In this document: one piece after another, positions 53,192 through 62,966 of the stretch
Position numbering within the stretch: position 1 is the stretch's first letter
How the letters are laid out: each line of letters begins with the position of its first letter
Assembly: GCF_900112025.1 (NCBI RefSeq)
Contig: NZ_FOKL01000001.1
Location: forward strand, 1,329,819 to 1,393,818
From: Janthinobacterium sp. 344
Lineage (GTDB): Bacteria > Pseudomonadota > Gammaproteobacteria > Burkholderiales > Burkholderiaceae_D
Length of the DNA stretch: 64,000 bases
Direction of reading: 5' to 3'
The notes under the pieces: model-generated
The model's database searches: none
What the model was told of the DNA's origin: nothing
Seen by the model: only the letters and a program-made list of their open reading frames with translations
Program-made: the position numbers and the translations under genes

Positions 53192-54186
53192 TGCGCGCGC
53201 GCACGGAGAACGCCGCCGAACAGGCGGCGCACTGGATCGTGCAGCTGAGCGCGGACGACCCGGCCGAACGCGAACGGGCGCGCGCCGGCTACGCCGCCTG
53301 GAAAGCGGCCGACCCGCTGCATGCGACGACGGCGGCCGGCATGGAAAACCTGCTGGGCCAGTTGAGCGCCGCGCGCGCACCGGCCGGCGGCGACCACCGT
53401 CCCGCGCGCGCCGCGCTGGCCGCCATCGCCCCCAGGCGTGCGCGCCTGCGCCAGCTGGCCGCCGCCAGCGCCGTGGCCGTGCTGGTGCTGGGCAGCGCCA
53501 TGCTCGCCAGCGAGCAGCCCGCGTACCTGCTGGCCGACCTGCGCAGCCCGACGGGCCAATGGCGCACGCACACGCTGGCCGACGGCAGCCGCCTGACCCT
53601 GGGCAGCAACAGCGCCGTCAACCTGCATTTCAGCGCCGGCGAGCGGCATGTGGAGCTGGTGCGCGGCGACATCCTCGTCGACGTGGCCAAGGATGCGCAG
53701 CGCCCGTTCATCGTCGACAGCGGCCACGCGGCGATCCGCGCGCTGGGCACGCGCTTCACGGTGCGCAGGGACGGCGGCGCCACGCTATTGAACATGCTGG
53801 AGTCGACGGTGTCGGCGCAGGTGCCGCGGCATCCGGCCAGCATCGTGCAGGCGGGCCAGCGCGCGCGCATCACGCGCGACGGCGTCGGGCCACTGACCGC
53901 CATCGATGCGGCCAGCGTGCAGGATGCCTGGCGCGCGCACCAGCTGGTGGTCGACGACCAGCCGCTGGCCGAGGTGCTCGATGAACTGGCGCGCCACCGG
54001 CCCGGCCAGCTGCACTACGACCGCGCGCAGATCGCCGGCATCCGCGTGGCGGCCGTGCTGCCGCTGGACGACACGGACAGGGCGCTGCAGCTGTTGATCG
54101 ACAATTTCCCGCAGCTGCGCATCCGCATGCTGACGCGCTACCTGGTGATGGTCGACGCGCCACACACTGGCACCGCAAAAAAATAA
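53188..54186 (+). CDS. FecR-like anti-sigma regulator
   Basis: A 332-residue inner-membrane regulator. The N-terminal DUF4880-like part (ENAAEQAAHWIVQLSADDPAERERARAGYAAWKAADP) binds the sigma factor, one transmembrane segment lies near 90-108 (AVAVLVLGSAMLA), and the periplasmic FecR domain starts at LTLGSNSAVNLHF. It takes the signal from the receptor at 54260 and releases the FecI-type factor. The three genes form one signalling chain. Confidence 0.92.
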   Translation: MMRARTENAAEQAAHWIVQLSADDPAERERARAGYAAWKAADPLHATTAAGMENLLGQLSAARAPAGGDHRPARAALAAIAPRRARLRQLAAASAVAVLVLGSAMLASEQPAYLLADLRSPTGQWRTHTLADGSRLTLGSNSAVNLHFSAGERHVELVRGDILVDVAKDAQRPFIVDSGHAAIRALGTRFTVRRDGGATLLNMLESTVSAQVPRHPASIVQAGQRARITRDGVGPLTAIDAASVQDAWRAHQLVVDDQPLAEVLDELARHRPGQLHYDRAQIAGIRVAAVLPLDDTDRALQLLIDNFPQLRIRMLTRYLVMVDAPHTGTAKK

Positions 54187-54259
54187 TTTGCCACGCAGGT
54201 TCGTGTTGGCGCTTCTCGCGCGTCAAGGCAGCTGAGATCATTCACAAAAGGCTGTCATC

Positions 54260-56740
54260 ATGTCCGTTCAAGTCGTTGCCATTTCGTCCCCGACCACCCT
54301 GCGCACGCGTTTGCGCCCGCTGGCCCTGGCTGCCCTGCTGCTGGCCGGCGCCGGCCTGCACGCCCAGGCGCTGGCGCAAACGGCGCCCGCCACCGCCAGC
54401 TACAGCATCCCCGCCGGCCCGCTGGCCGGCGCCCTGAACCGCTATGCGCAGCAGGCGGGCGTCGCCATCGTCATCGATGCCGCCAAGGTGCACGGCCTGC
54501 AGACGGCCGGCCTGCAGGGCAGCTACGCCATCGACGACGGCTTCGCCGCGCTGCTGCGCGGCAGCGGCTACGCCATCGGCAAGACGCCCACCGGCTATGT
54601 GCTGGTGGCCGCGCCGGCAAGCGCGCCCACGGCCGCCGTCACAGCCGCATCGGCTGCCGAACGCACGATGCCATCGATTACCATCGTCGGCGAGGCCGAA
54701 CAAGGCGCCACCACGGAAGGCAGCGGTTCCTACACGGCGCGCAAGCTCACCATCGGCAAGGGCGAGCAGGCGATGAAGGACATCCCGCAATCGGTGAGCG
54801 TGCTGACGCGCCAGCGCCTGGACGACCAGGGCATCACGGACTTGCGCGAAGCCGTCAACAACGTCACCGGCGTGGTCGGCGTGCATGGCGTGGGGCCGGG
54901 CGTGGTGATCACGGCGCGCGGCTTCCAGATCGACCAATGGCAGTATGACGGCGTGCCCATCGACCGCAACACCTATGCGCTGGGTAACTGGGGCCAGGAA
55001 AATATGGTCATCTACGATCGCCTGGAAGTGCTGCGCGGCGCCTCGGGCATGCTGGTCGGCACGGGCAGCCCCGGCGGCTCCGTCAACCTGGTGCGCAAGC
55101 GTCCGCTGGCAGCGCGCGCGATCACGCTCACCGGGCGCGCCGGTTCCTGGGACCACTACGGCGCCCAGGTCGACATCAGCACGCCGCTGAATGCGCAAGG
55201 CACCCTGCGCGGCCGCGCCATCGTCGACGAGGACGACAGCCATTCCTTCATCGACCAGGTGTGGAGCAAGAACCGCACCCTGTACGCGGCGCTCGACTAC
55301 GACGTGGCGCCCGCCACCACCGTGGGCCTGGCCGCCAGCCATGTCAAGGCCCACGGCCGCCCCACCTTCATCGGCCTGCCCCGCTACGCGGACGGCGGCG
55401 AACTGCCGCTGCCGCGCTCCACCTTCACGGGCGCCGACTGGAACCGCAGCCTGGTGGAACAGAGCACCGTCTATCTGGACCTGGAACACCACTTCAATAC
55501 GCAGTGGAGCCTGAAGGCCTCGGCGCTGGGCATGAATGAAAGCACCAGCTCCACCCACCAGCGCACGGCGTTTGAAATCCAGCCCGACGGCAGCGGCGCG
55601 CGCTATGGCGACTTTTCCACCGATTTCGACAACCGCAAGCGCGGCATCGACGCCTTCGTGCGCGGCAAGTTCGACGGCCTGGGCATGGCGCAGGAAGTCG
55701 TCGTCGGCGCCAGCTATGTCAGCATGACATCGAACGACCGCTATGCGCGCGCATGGGAAACGGGTGCGGATATCTTCAACATCAACCACCATCGTCCGTG
55801 GCAGGACTTCGACACCATCGCCGCGCGTCCGGCAGGCGTGACCAGCTACAGCACCTACGACATGCGCCAGAAAGGCCTGTACGCCACCTGGAACGGCCAG
55901 CTGACGGGCAACCTGAAGGCCCTGCTGGGCGGACGCTTCAGCTGGTACGACTTCCTGTATGCCACGCCGGACGGCTACCGCGACGCCACCCGCGCCACGG
56001 CCAAGTTCACGCCATCGGTGGGCCTGATCTATGCCTTGACGCCGCAATGGTCGGCCTACGCCAGCTATGCGGACGTGTTCCAGCCGCAAACGAACCACGA
56101 TGTGGCCGGCCGCACCCTCAAGCCGATCACGGGCAGCAGCTACGAGGGCGGCATCAAGGGGGAACTGCTGGAGGGCAGGGTCAACACCTCGCTGGCCGTG
56201 TTCCGCTATGACCACAAGGACCGCGCCGTCACCGATTACGCGGCCGGTTTCGCCTGCGACGGCTGGTACTGCTCGCGCGCCTCGGGCAAGGTGCGCAGCC
56301 AGGGCCTGGAAGCGGAAGTGTCGGGCGAAGTGGCGCGCGGCCTGCAGCTGTCGGCCGGCTACGCCTACACGACGACGACCTACCTCGACGATCCGGACAA
56401 CAAGGGCCAGGTCTTTTCCACGTGGACGCCGAAGCACATGCTGCGCCTCTGGTCCAGCTATACCCTGCCCGGCGCGTGGGACAAGTTCAGCGTGGGCGCC
56501 GGCGCCAGCCTGCAAAGCCATACGCTCGATACCGAGCGCACCTTCAAGGTGGCCGGCTTCTCGATCTGGAACGCGCGCCTGGGCTGGCAAGCCACGCCGC
56601 AAGTGGCCCTGTCGCTCAACGTCAACAACCTGTTCGACAAGCGCTACATCATCCCGGCCTACAACACCACCGGGTCGAACAACTACTACGGCGACCCGCG
56701 CAACGTGCAGTTCACCGTGAAGTACACGCCGAAGTGGTAA
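54260..56740 (+). CDS. TonB-dependent siderophore receptor with signalling (STN) domain
   Basis: An 826-residue outer-membrane receptor. A signal peptide ends near AQALAQ; an STN/secretin-like signalling domain follows (about 45-115, SYSIPAGPLAGALNRYAQQAGV), then a TonB box region, a plug domain (about 170-290 with SVSVLTRQRL and LRGASGMLVGTGSPGGSVNLVRK) and a 22-strand barrel ending in ...YTPKW. The STN domain contacts FecR in the periplasm, so the receptor both imports a ferric siderophore and switches on its own genes. The LRGASGMLVGTGSPGGSVNLVRKRP segment and the NNVTGVVGVHG run are typical of ferrichrome/pyoverdine-type receptors. The ligand is not known. Confidence 0.93.
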   Translation: MSVQVVAISSPTTLRTRLRPLALAALLLAGAGLHAQALAQTAPATASYSIPAGPLAGALNRYAQQAGVAIVIDAAKVHGLQTAGLQGSYAIDDGFAALLRGSGYAIGKTPTGYVLVAAPASAPTAAVTAASAAERTMPSITIVGEAEQGATTEGSGSYTARKLTIGKGEQAMKDIPQSVSVLTRQRLDDQGITDLREAVNNVTGVVGVHGVGPGVVITARGFQIDQWQYDGVPIDRNTYALGNWGQENMVIYDRLEVLRGASGMLVGTGSPGGSVNLVRKRPLAARAITLTGRAGSWDHYGAQVDISTPLNAQGTLRGRAIVDEDDSHSFIDQVWSKNRTLYAALDYDVAPATTVGLAASHVKAHGRPTFIGLPRYADGGELPLPRSTFTGADWNRSLVEQSTVYLDLEHHFNTQWSLKASALGMNESTSSTHQRTAFEIQPDGSGARYGDFSTDFDNRKRGIDAFVRGKFDGLGMAQEVVVGASYVSMTSNDRYARAWETGADIFNINHHRPWQDFDTIAARPAGVTSYSTYDMRQKGLYATWNGQLTGNLKALLGGRFSWYDFLYATPDGYRDATRATAKFTPSVGLIYALTPQWSAYASYADVFQPQTNHDVAGRTLKPITGSSYEGGIKGELLEGRVNTSLAVFRYDHKDRAVTDYAAGFACDGWYCSRASGKVRSQGLEAEVSGEVARGLQLSAGYAYTTTTYLDDPDNKGQVFSTWTPKHMLRLWSSYTLPGAWDKFSVGAGASLQSHTLDTERTFKVAGFSIWNARLGWQATPQVALSLNVNNLFDKRYIIPAYNTTGSNNYYGDPRNVQFTVKYTPKW

Positions 56741-56901
56741 GACGAACGAGAGCCTGAATGCCGGCACCATGGCCGCGCGGCGCGACCGGCCCTGGGACTG
56801 GCATTCAGTTTGCGCCGCGGCGGGCAATTTCGGCTAAGATGATGGCGCGGCGTCCAGCCGCACCGCATCGTGCATCGGCCTCTCATTCATCTACACCGTC
56901 A

Positions 56902-57921
56902 ATGGAACAAAAAGACAAGTCTTGGGTCACTTCGGTCGACGTCGCCAAACGGGCCGGCGTCTCGCGCTCCGCCGTCTCGCGCACGTTTACGCCCGGCGCC
57001 AGCGTGGCGCCCGAAACGCGGGCCCGCGTGATGGAAGCGGCGCAATCGCTGGGCTACCAGGTCAATATCCTGGCGCGCAGCATGAACCAGGGGCAAAGCA
57101 ACCTGGTGGGCGTCGTCATCACGGGCTTCACCGACCCGTTCCGCGTGGCCCTGCTGGGCGAAGTCACGCGCAGCCTGAGCGAACATGCGCTGGTGCCGCT
57201 GCTGATGAATGCGGAAGATCCCGAGCGCCTCAGTGAACTGCTGCGCATCCTGCTCAGCTACAAAATTTCCGGCGTCATCATGACCTCCGGCTCGCCGCCG
57301 TCCGCCGTGGCGACCGAATACCTGCAGCGGCAAGTGCCGGTGGCCATGATCAACCGCGCGCGCGACCTGAAGGGCGTGGACGTGGTCAACAGCGACAACC
57401 GCCACGGCGGCGAGCTGGCGGCCAGCACCCTGCTCGACAGCGGCGCCAAACGCCTGGCCTTCGTCAACACGCGCGCCAGCAGTTTCAGCGGCATCGCGCG
57501 CGGCAAGGCCTTCCTCGACCACCTGGCGCCGGCCGTGGCGAAGAAGCGCTGCACGGCCGGCGAATACCTGGCCGAGGCCATCGGCTACCAGGCGGGCCAG
57601 GAAGCGGCCGACGCCCTGCTCGCTGGCGGCAAGCTGCCCGACGGCGTCTTTTGCGCCACCGACCTGATCGCCTGCGGCTTCATCGACGCGGCGCGCAGCA
57701 AGTACGGCATCGACGTGCCCGCGCAGCTGCAGGTGATCGGCTTCGACGACATTCCCATGGCCTCGCTCGACGCCTACCAGCTGACCACCATCCGCCAGGA
57801 TGCGGGCGAACTGGCGCGCCGCGCCGTCAAGAGCCTGGTCGAACGCATGGAAAAATTCGCCATGCCGGGCCGCCTGAAGGAAGTCCCCGTCACCCTGGTA
57901 CGGCGCGGCACGACGCGCTGA
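56902..57921 (+). CDS. LacI-family transcriptional regulator
   Basis: A 339-residue regulator. The helix-turn-helix SVDVAKRAGVSRSAVSRTF and hinge helix (VMEAAQSLGYQVN) are followed by a periplasmic-binding-like ligand domain with GVVITGFTDPF and QVIGFDDIPMASLDAYQLTTIRQD. It is a sugar- or polyol-type repressor by family. The next gene carries two palindromes with central CG of the LacI type in its promoter (58059-58082), so it probably controls the phosphoesterase/phosphatase set. The effector is unknown. Confidence 0.9.
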   Translation: MEQKDKSWVTSVDVAKRAGVSRSAVSRTFTPGASVAPETRARVMEAAQSLGYQVNILARSMNQGQSNLVGVVITGFTDPFRVALLGEVTRSLSEHALVPLLMNAEDPERLSELLRILLSYKISGVIMTSGSPPSAVATEYLQRQVPVAMINRARDLKGVDVVNSDNRHGGELAASTLLDSGAKRLAFVNTRASSFSGIARGKAFLDHLAPAVAKKRCTAGEYLAEAIGYQAGQEAADALLAGGKLPDGVFCATDLIACGFIDAARSKYGIDVPAQLQVIGFDDIPMASLDAYQLTTIRQDAGELARRAVKSLVERMEKFAMPGRLKEVPVTLVRRGTTR

Positions 57922-58025
57922 AGCATGCAGCAAGGGCGGGCGGCGCCATGCCGCCCGCCTGTCCGTCCGTCATCCTCCCCGCCGTTCCCCATTTTCCACA
58001 CTTTTTTGACCGCCGCCTGTACTTG

Positions 58026-58082
58026 TTGACATCGAAAAAATTCCGGGTTACTGTTTGCACACGTGTACTGCACACGTGTGCA
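58026..58082 (+). promoter_or_regulatory. Phosphoesterase promoter with two LacI-type operators
   Basis: TTGACA (58026-58031) and TACTGT (58049-58054) or TTACTG form a promoter. ACACGTGT occurs at 58059-58066 and again at 58072-58079, the latter within the perfect palindrome TGCACACGTGTGCA (58069-58082), which has the central CG usual for LacI sites. The sites cover the transcription start, consistent with repression. Confidence 0.7.
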
Positions 58083-58159
58083 ATTTCTTCAAACCAGCCA
58101 GTTCTGGCGACACCATTACAAAAAACGCCCCACGCATGGAGGCGTCTCAAGGAGACTTT

Positions 58160-59560
58160 ATGTTGAATCACGTTCTAAGAATGGCCCTGTTCGGCATCGG
58201 CGCGATCGGCCTGGCGGCCTGCACCACCCCCGCTGACATGCAGCACAATACGGCCGCCAGTGCCGCCGCCGATCCGAAGCTGGCGAAGATCGGCCAGATC
58301 GTCGTCGTGTACATGGAAAACCGCAGCTTCGACCATCTGTTCGGCACCTTCCCGGGCGCCGACGGCATCGCCAATGGCCGCGCGCCCGACACCACCACGC
58401 AAATCGGCCCGGATGGCAAGCCGTATGCGATGCTGCCCGCCGTGGCGCTCGACAAGGGTGGACTGGACCAGCGCTTCAAGGGCGACATCGCCAACGCGCC
58501 CTTCCACATGGAGCCAAGCGTCTCGCTGGGCGACAAGACGGCCAGTCCCGTGCATGCCTTCTGGACGCACAAGCGCCAGATCAACGATGGCAAGAACGAC
58601 CGCTTCGTCGTCGAGGGCAACACGGGCGCCCTGCCCATGGGCTATTTCGATGGCAGCAAGCTCAAACTGTGGGCACTGGCGCAGCGCTACACCCTGGCCG
58701 ACCGTTTCTTCCAGTCCGCCTACGGCGGCTCCTTCCTCAACCACATGTGGCTGACCTGCGCCTGCACGCCCGTCTTCCCGAACGCCCCCGAGTCCATCGT
58801 CGCGCGCGATGAGCGCGGCACGGGCCACAAGAAGGGCGAGGAGGCGGAAGTGACGCGGGATGGCTACGCCGTCAACACCATGCAAGGCCCGCTGCTGTTC
58901 GACCCGACCAAGAAGCAGACCTTTTTGCCGCCGCAAACCATGCCCACCATCGGCGACCGCCTGACGGACAAGGGCATCTCCTGGGTCTATTATGCCGACG
59001 GCTACGACATCGCCGTCGCCTCGACCAAGTCGGGCAAGAAGGCCGAGGATTTCTCCTACCACCACCAGCCGTTCACCTACTTCAAGCGCTTCATCGACAG
59101 CCCGCAGCAGCGCGCCACGCACTTGAAGGACCGTTCCGACATGATCGCCGACGTCAAGGCGGGCAAGCTGCCGCCCGTCTCGTTCTACAAGCCCATGGGC
59201 AAAAAGAACATGCATCCGGGGATGGATAAGTCGAGCGTGGCGGCCGGCGACGACGAAGGCGTCGCCATCATCAGCGCCATCATGGAAGGGCCGCAATGGA
59301 AGGACACGGTCATCATCGTCACCACCGATGAAAACGGCGGCTTCTGGGACCATGTATCGCCGCCGAAAGGCGACCGCTTCGGCCCTGCCACGCGCATCCC
59401 CGCGCTGGTCATCTCGCCGTTCAGCGAAGGCGGGCATATCGACCATACGGAATATGAAACCGTGTCGATCCTGAAGTTCATCGAGGAGCGCCATGGCCTG
59501 GCACCGTTGAGCGAACGCGATGCGCGCGCCAACAGCCTGGCCAAAGCCCTCAAGCTGTAA
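58160..59560 (+). CDS. Secreted phosphoesterase (PF04185 phospholipase C/acid phosphatase family)
   Basis: A 466-residue lipoprotein (signal ending GLAACTT, lipobox LAAC). The phosphoesterase family mark VVYMENRSFDHLFGTFPGADG is near residue 45, followed by GGSFLNHMWLTCAC, DGYDIAVA, TTDENGGFWDH and RIPALVISPF. These enzymes cleave phosphate esters or phospholipid head groups outside the cytoplasm. A ribosome site AAGGAGA precedes the ATG. The LacI-type operators upstream and two histidine phosphatases downstream mark it as part of an organophosphate-scavenging set. Confidence 0.9.
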   Translation: MLNHVLRMALFGIGAIGLAACTTPADMQHNTAASAAADPKLAKIGQIVVVYMENRSFDHLFGTFPGADGIANGRAPDTTTQIGPDGKPYAMLPAVALDKGGLDQRFKGDIANAPFHMEPSVSLGDKTASPVHAFWTHKRQINDGKNDRFVVEGNTGALPMGYFDGSKLKLWALAQRYTLADRFFQSAYGGSFLNHMWLTCACTPVFPNAPESIVARDERGTGHKKGEEAEVTRDGYAVNTMQGPLLFDPTKKQTFLPPQTMPTIGDRLTDKGISWVYYADGYDIAVASTKSGKKAEDFSYHHQPFTYFKRFIDSPQQRATHLKDRSDMIADVKAGKLPPVSFYKPMGKKNMHPGMDKSSVAAGDDEGVAIISAIMEGPQWKDTVIIVTTDENGGFWDHVSPPKGDRFGPATRIPALVISPFSEGGHIDHTEYETVSILKFIEERHGLAPLSERDARANSLAKALKL

Positions 59561-59640
59561 CAGCCATTCTCCTGCCGGTCTACCCCGGGTGCGCCGCCCT
59601 GCGCGGCGCGCCCGGACCACTCACATCCAAAGGAAACGCC

Positions 59641-61269
59641 ATGCTGCACGCACGCCATCTTCCCCTGTCCCTCCTGATGCTCGCCCTGGCCGCCTGTGGC
59701 GGCGGCGACGATGCGCCGCCCGTCGCTGTCACGCCGCCGGTGACGCCGCCGGTGACGCCACCAGTGACGCCGCCGCCCGCCACCTACTACCAGACCAAGA
59801 CGCCGTACACGCCGCAGCAGGACGCCGCCACCTACGAGGCCGCGCCGGCCGGCTACGCGCCCGTGTTCACCGAACTGGTGGCGCGCCACGGCTCGCGCGG
59901 GCTGTCGAGCATGAAATACGATGCGGCCTTTTACAATGTCTGGCAAAAGGCCGCCGCCGACGATGCGCTCACGCCGCTGGGACAAAAACTCGGCGCCGAC
60001 ATCTTGAAACTGATGAAGGCCAACGCGCTGCTCGGCTACGGCGTGGACGGCATCACGGCACCCGGCTACGGCAACCTGTCGCAGACGGGCATCAATGAAC
60101 ACAAGCAGCTGGCCGTGCGCATGCTGGCGCGCCTGCCCGCCCTGTTCACGCAACTGGGCGCCAACGCCGCCAGCGCGCCGCGCCAGATCGTCACCGTCAG
60201 CTCCGGCGTGGACCGCGCCAAGGACAGCGCCGCCTACTTCGCGCAGTCGCTGGCCGCCACGGCACCCAACGTCGCGCCGCTGATCACCCTGCCGCCCGCG
60301 CCCGCCGGCTACCCGGCCGGCAAGCCCGTGGTGCAGCCAGACGGCACCAACCGCTTCCTGCTGTATGCGCACAAGCTGGTGCCCAAGACGGACCTCGTCA
60401 CCGATGCCCTCGACCGCTACTACCAGACTTACCAGGATAGCCAGGCCTACCAGGCCTACCTGAAAAGCCCGGACTTCCTGGCCAAGTACACGGCCATCGA
60501 TACGGATGCCACGGCGCGCACGCTGGGCCGCGAAGTGCTGGAGCGGCTGTTTACCAAGGCGTTTGTCGACAAGATCGACAACGGCACCTACAGCTTCGCC
60601 AATACGGGCACCTACAGCTTCACCAGCGACGACGGCAAGTTCACCAACACCGTCACGGGCGACGGCGAGACCACCATCAAGGGCCTGGCCGATGCCGCTT
60701 CCGTGCTGTACAACCTGTACGCCATCATGGCCGGCATGACGAGCGAGGTTAAAGCCGACTTCGTGCAGTACATGCCGTCGGACGCGGCCAAATACCAGGC
60801 CTTCGTGCAGGATTACCAGGACTTCTACAACAAGGGTCCCGGCACCACGGAGAGCGCCGGCGTCACCTGGAACTACGTGCGCGCGCTGCGCGACGACTTC
60901 TTCACGGAAGTCGATGCCATCGCGCGCGGCGACCTGTCGCACGGCGCCAAGCTGCGCTTCACGCATGCGGAAGCCATCATCCCGCTGGCCACGGCCATGG
61001 GCCTGAAGACCGTCGTCGGCGCGCTGCCGGCGGCGCAGACCTACAGCTATGACAACAGCAGCTGGCGCGGCCTGTACGTGGCGCCGATGGCGGCCAACAT
61101 GCAGTGGGACGTGTACCGCGACGCCAGCGGCAATGTGCTGGTCAAGCTGCTGTACAACGAAAAGGAAACGGACTTCCAGGCCGCCTGCGATGGCGCGCGC
61201 TTTGCCGCCGGCAGCCATTTCTATGTGTATGCGAAGCTGAAAACCTGCTACGGCCACGTGGCGCAGTAA
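59641..61269 (+). CDS. Histidine acid phosphatase, MINPP/phytase-like lipoprotein
   Basis: A 542-residue lipoprotein (lipobox LAAC at residues 16-19). A Pro/Thr/Val linker of repeated VTPP units (29-45) is followed by the histidine phosphatase domain with the nucleophile motif R82-H83-G84 in ARHGSRGL and a distal H442-A-E444 in THAEAIIPL. The HAE (rather than HD) pair is the mark of multiple inositol polyphosphate phosphatases, which remove phosphates from phytate. The linker lifts the enzyme off the membrane. It is followed at 61374 by a paralogue with about the same length. Confidence 0.88.
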   Translation: MLHARHLPLSLLMLALAACGGGDDAPPVAVTPPVTPPVTPPVTPPPATYYQTKTPYTPQQDAATYEAAPAGYAPVFTELVARHGSRGLSSMKYDAAFYNVWQKAAADDALTPLGQKLGADILKLMKANALLGYGVDGITAPGYGNLSQTGINEHKQLAVRMLARLPALFTQLGANAASAPRQIVTVSSGVDRAKDSAAYFAQSLAATAPNVAPLITLPPAPAGYPAGKPVVQPDGTNRFLLYAHKLVPKTDLVTDALDRYYQTYQDSQAYQAYLKSPDFLAKYTAIDTDATARTLGREVLERLFTKAFVDKIDNGTYSFANTGTYSFTSDDGKFTNTVTGDGETTIKGLADAASVLYNLYAIMAGMTSEVKADFVQYMPSDAAKYQAFVQDYQDFYNKGPGTTESAGVTWNYVRALRDDFFTEVDAIARGDLSHGAKLRFTHAEAIIPLATAMGLKTVVGALPAAQTYSYDNSSWRGLYVAPMAANMQWDVYRDASGNVLVKLLYNEKETDFQAACDGARFAAGSHFYVYAKLKTCYGHVAQ

Positions 61270-61373
61270 GCGGGAAGCGCGGGCGGGCCGGCCGGCACCC
61301 AGCCGTGCCCGCCTGTTTGGCGTTTGGTGCTAGGCTAGCGCGTAGCAACCCATCACCTCACCCACGGACTCGC

Positions 61374-62966
61374 ATGCCACCATCGCTCCCCCCGTCCAGC
61401 ATGCTGCTGGCCCTCGCCCTTTCGCTGTCCGCCAGCCCCGCGCTGGCCGTTGACGGCCATTACCAGACCAAGACGCCGTATGCGCCGCAGCAGGACCCGG
61501 CCACGTATGCCGCGCCGCCGGCCGGCTTCCAGCCCATCTTCACGCAGCTGGTGGCGCGCCATGGCGCGCGCGGCTTGACGGGCATGAAGAACGACGCGGC
61601 CCTGTATGCGATGTGGCAGCAGGCCGCCGCGCAGGATGCGCTCACGCCCCTGGGGCGCGAACTGGGGCCCGACATCCTGGCCCTGATGAAGGCGAATGCC
61701 TTGCTCGGCTATGGCGTGGCCGGCATCGAAAATCCTGGCTACGGCAACCTGTCGCAGACGGGCATCGAGGAACACCGGCAGCTGGCCGCCCGCCTGCTGG
61801 CGCGCCTGCCCGCCCTGTTCGCGCAGGTGGGACAGACGGCGGCCACGGCGCCGCGCCAGCTCGTCACCATCCATTCCGGCGTGGACCGCGCGCGCGACAG
61901 TGCGCGCTTCTTCACGCAGTCGCTGCTCGAACACGCGCCCGCGCTGGCGCCCTTGTTGTATCTGCCGCCCGCGCCGGCGCCGTATCCGCAAGGACGCAAG
62001 GCCGTGGCGCAGCCCGATGGCGTCAACCGCTTCCTGCTGTACGCGCACAAGCTGGCGCCAACAACGGATCTGGTCACCGATCCGGCCAACCCGTATTACG
62101 CCACGTATGGCGCCAGCCAGGCGTACCAGCGCTATGAAAAGACCAAGCAGCTACACGCGCTGATGGATGCCCCGGCCAGGCTGCCTGCGGCGGCCATGCA
62201 TGCGCGCCACGTGCTCGAACGGCTGTTTGCGCCCGCCTTCCTCGACCAGCTCGAGCGCGGCGCCAGCAGCTATGCGGACACGGGCAGCTACACCTTCACC
62301 AGCGCCGACGGCAAGTTCACGCGCACCATGACGGGCGGCGGCAAGAGCGCCATCCGCAGCCTGAATGCCGCCGCGACGAAACTGTATGATTTGTATGCGA
62401 TCAGCGCCGGCATGCGCCATGAAGTGACGGCCGATTTCAGCCGCTACATGCCCGTCGAGGATGCGCGCTACTACGCTGCCGTCGCCGACCACGAGGATTT
62501 TTACCAGAAGGGACCGGCCACCACGGAAAGCGGCGGCGTGACCTGGCGCTTCGCGCTGGCCTTGCGCGAGGATTTTTTCAATGAAGTCGACTCGCTGGCC
62601 AAAGGCGACCTGCGCCACGCCGCCAAGCTGCGCTTCACGCACGCCGAAATGATCATCCCGCTCGCCTCGGCCATGGGCTTGCAGCAGGTGCTGGCGCCGT
62701 TGCCCGTATCGACACCCTACAGCCATGCAAACAATCCCTGGCGCGGCGCCTCTGTGTCGCCGCTGGCGGCCAACATGCAGTGGGATGTGTACCGCAACGG
62801 CGAGGGCCAGCTGATCGTGCGCCTGCTGTACAACGAAAAGGAAACCGCCTTCCAGGCCAGTTGCGACGCTGCCCGCATCGCGCCCGGCAGCGTCTTCTAC
62901 GATTACGCCAAACTGGCGACCTGCTATGGCCACGTGGCGGCGCGCCAGGCACCGCCACTTGGCTGA
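61374..62966 (+). CDS. Histidine acid phosphatase, MINPP/phytase-like, second copy
   Basis: A 530-residue paralogue of the upstream gene. It has a signal peptide (SSMLLALALSLSASPALA) but no lipobox Cys, so it is probably free in the periplasm or secreted. Catalytic motifs are R62-H63-G64 (VARHGARGL) and H423-A-E425. The two align over almost all of their length (YQTKTPY.PQQD.ATY.A.PAG, GYGNLSQTGI.EH.QLA, RLLYNEKET), which points to gene duplication followed by a change of location. The ATG at 61374 is used; one at 61401 would also give a signal peptide. Confidence 0.87.
   Translation: MPPSLPPSSMLLALALSLSASPALAVDGHYQTKTPYAPQQDPATYAAPPAGFQPIFTQLVARHGARGLTGMKNDAALYAMWQQAAAQDALTPLGRELGPDILALMKANALLGYGVAGIENPGYGNLSQTGIEEHRQLAARLLARLPALFAQVGQTAATAPRQLVTIHSGVDRARDSARFFTQSLLEHAPALAPLLYLPPAPAPYPQGRKAVAQPDGVNRFLLYAHKLAPTTDLVTDPANPYYATYGASQAYQRYEKTKQLHALMDAPARLPAAAMHARHVLERLFAPAFLDQLERGASSYADTGSYTFTSADGKFTRTMTGGGKSAIRSLNAAATKLYDLYAISAGMRHEVTADFSRYMPVEDARYYAAVADHEDFYQKGPATTESGGVTWRFALALREDFFNEVDSLAKGDLRHAAKLRFTHAEMIIPLASAMGLQQVLAPLPVSTPYSHANNPWRGASVSPLAANMQWDVYRNGEGQLIVRLLYNEKETAFQASCDAARIAPGSVFYDYAKLATCYGHVAARQAPPLG

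Noticed and set aside
54242..56827. An 861-codon open frame antisense to the TonB receptor gene
   Set aside because: Same shadow effect: long because of GC bias, no recognisable motif, and the plus strand codes a complete receptor.
59725..59780. CRISPR-like array
   Set aside because: The repeat unit is 12 bases with no spacers and lies in frame within a gene; it is a protein linker.
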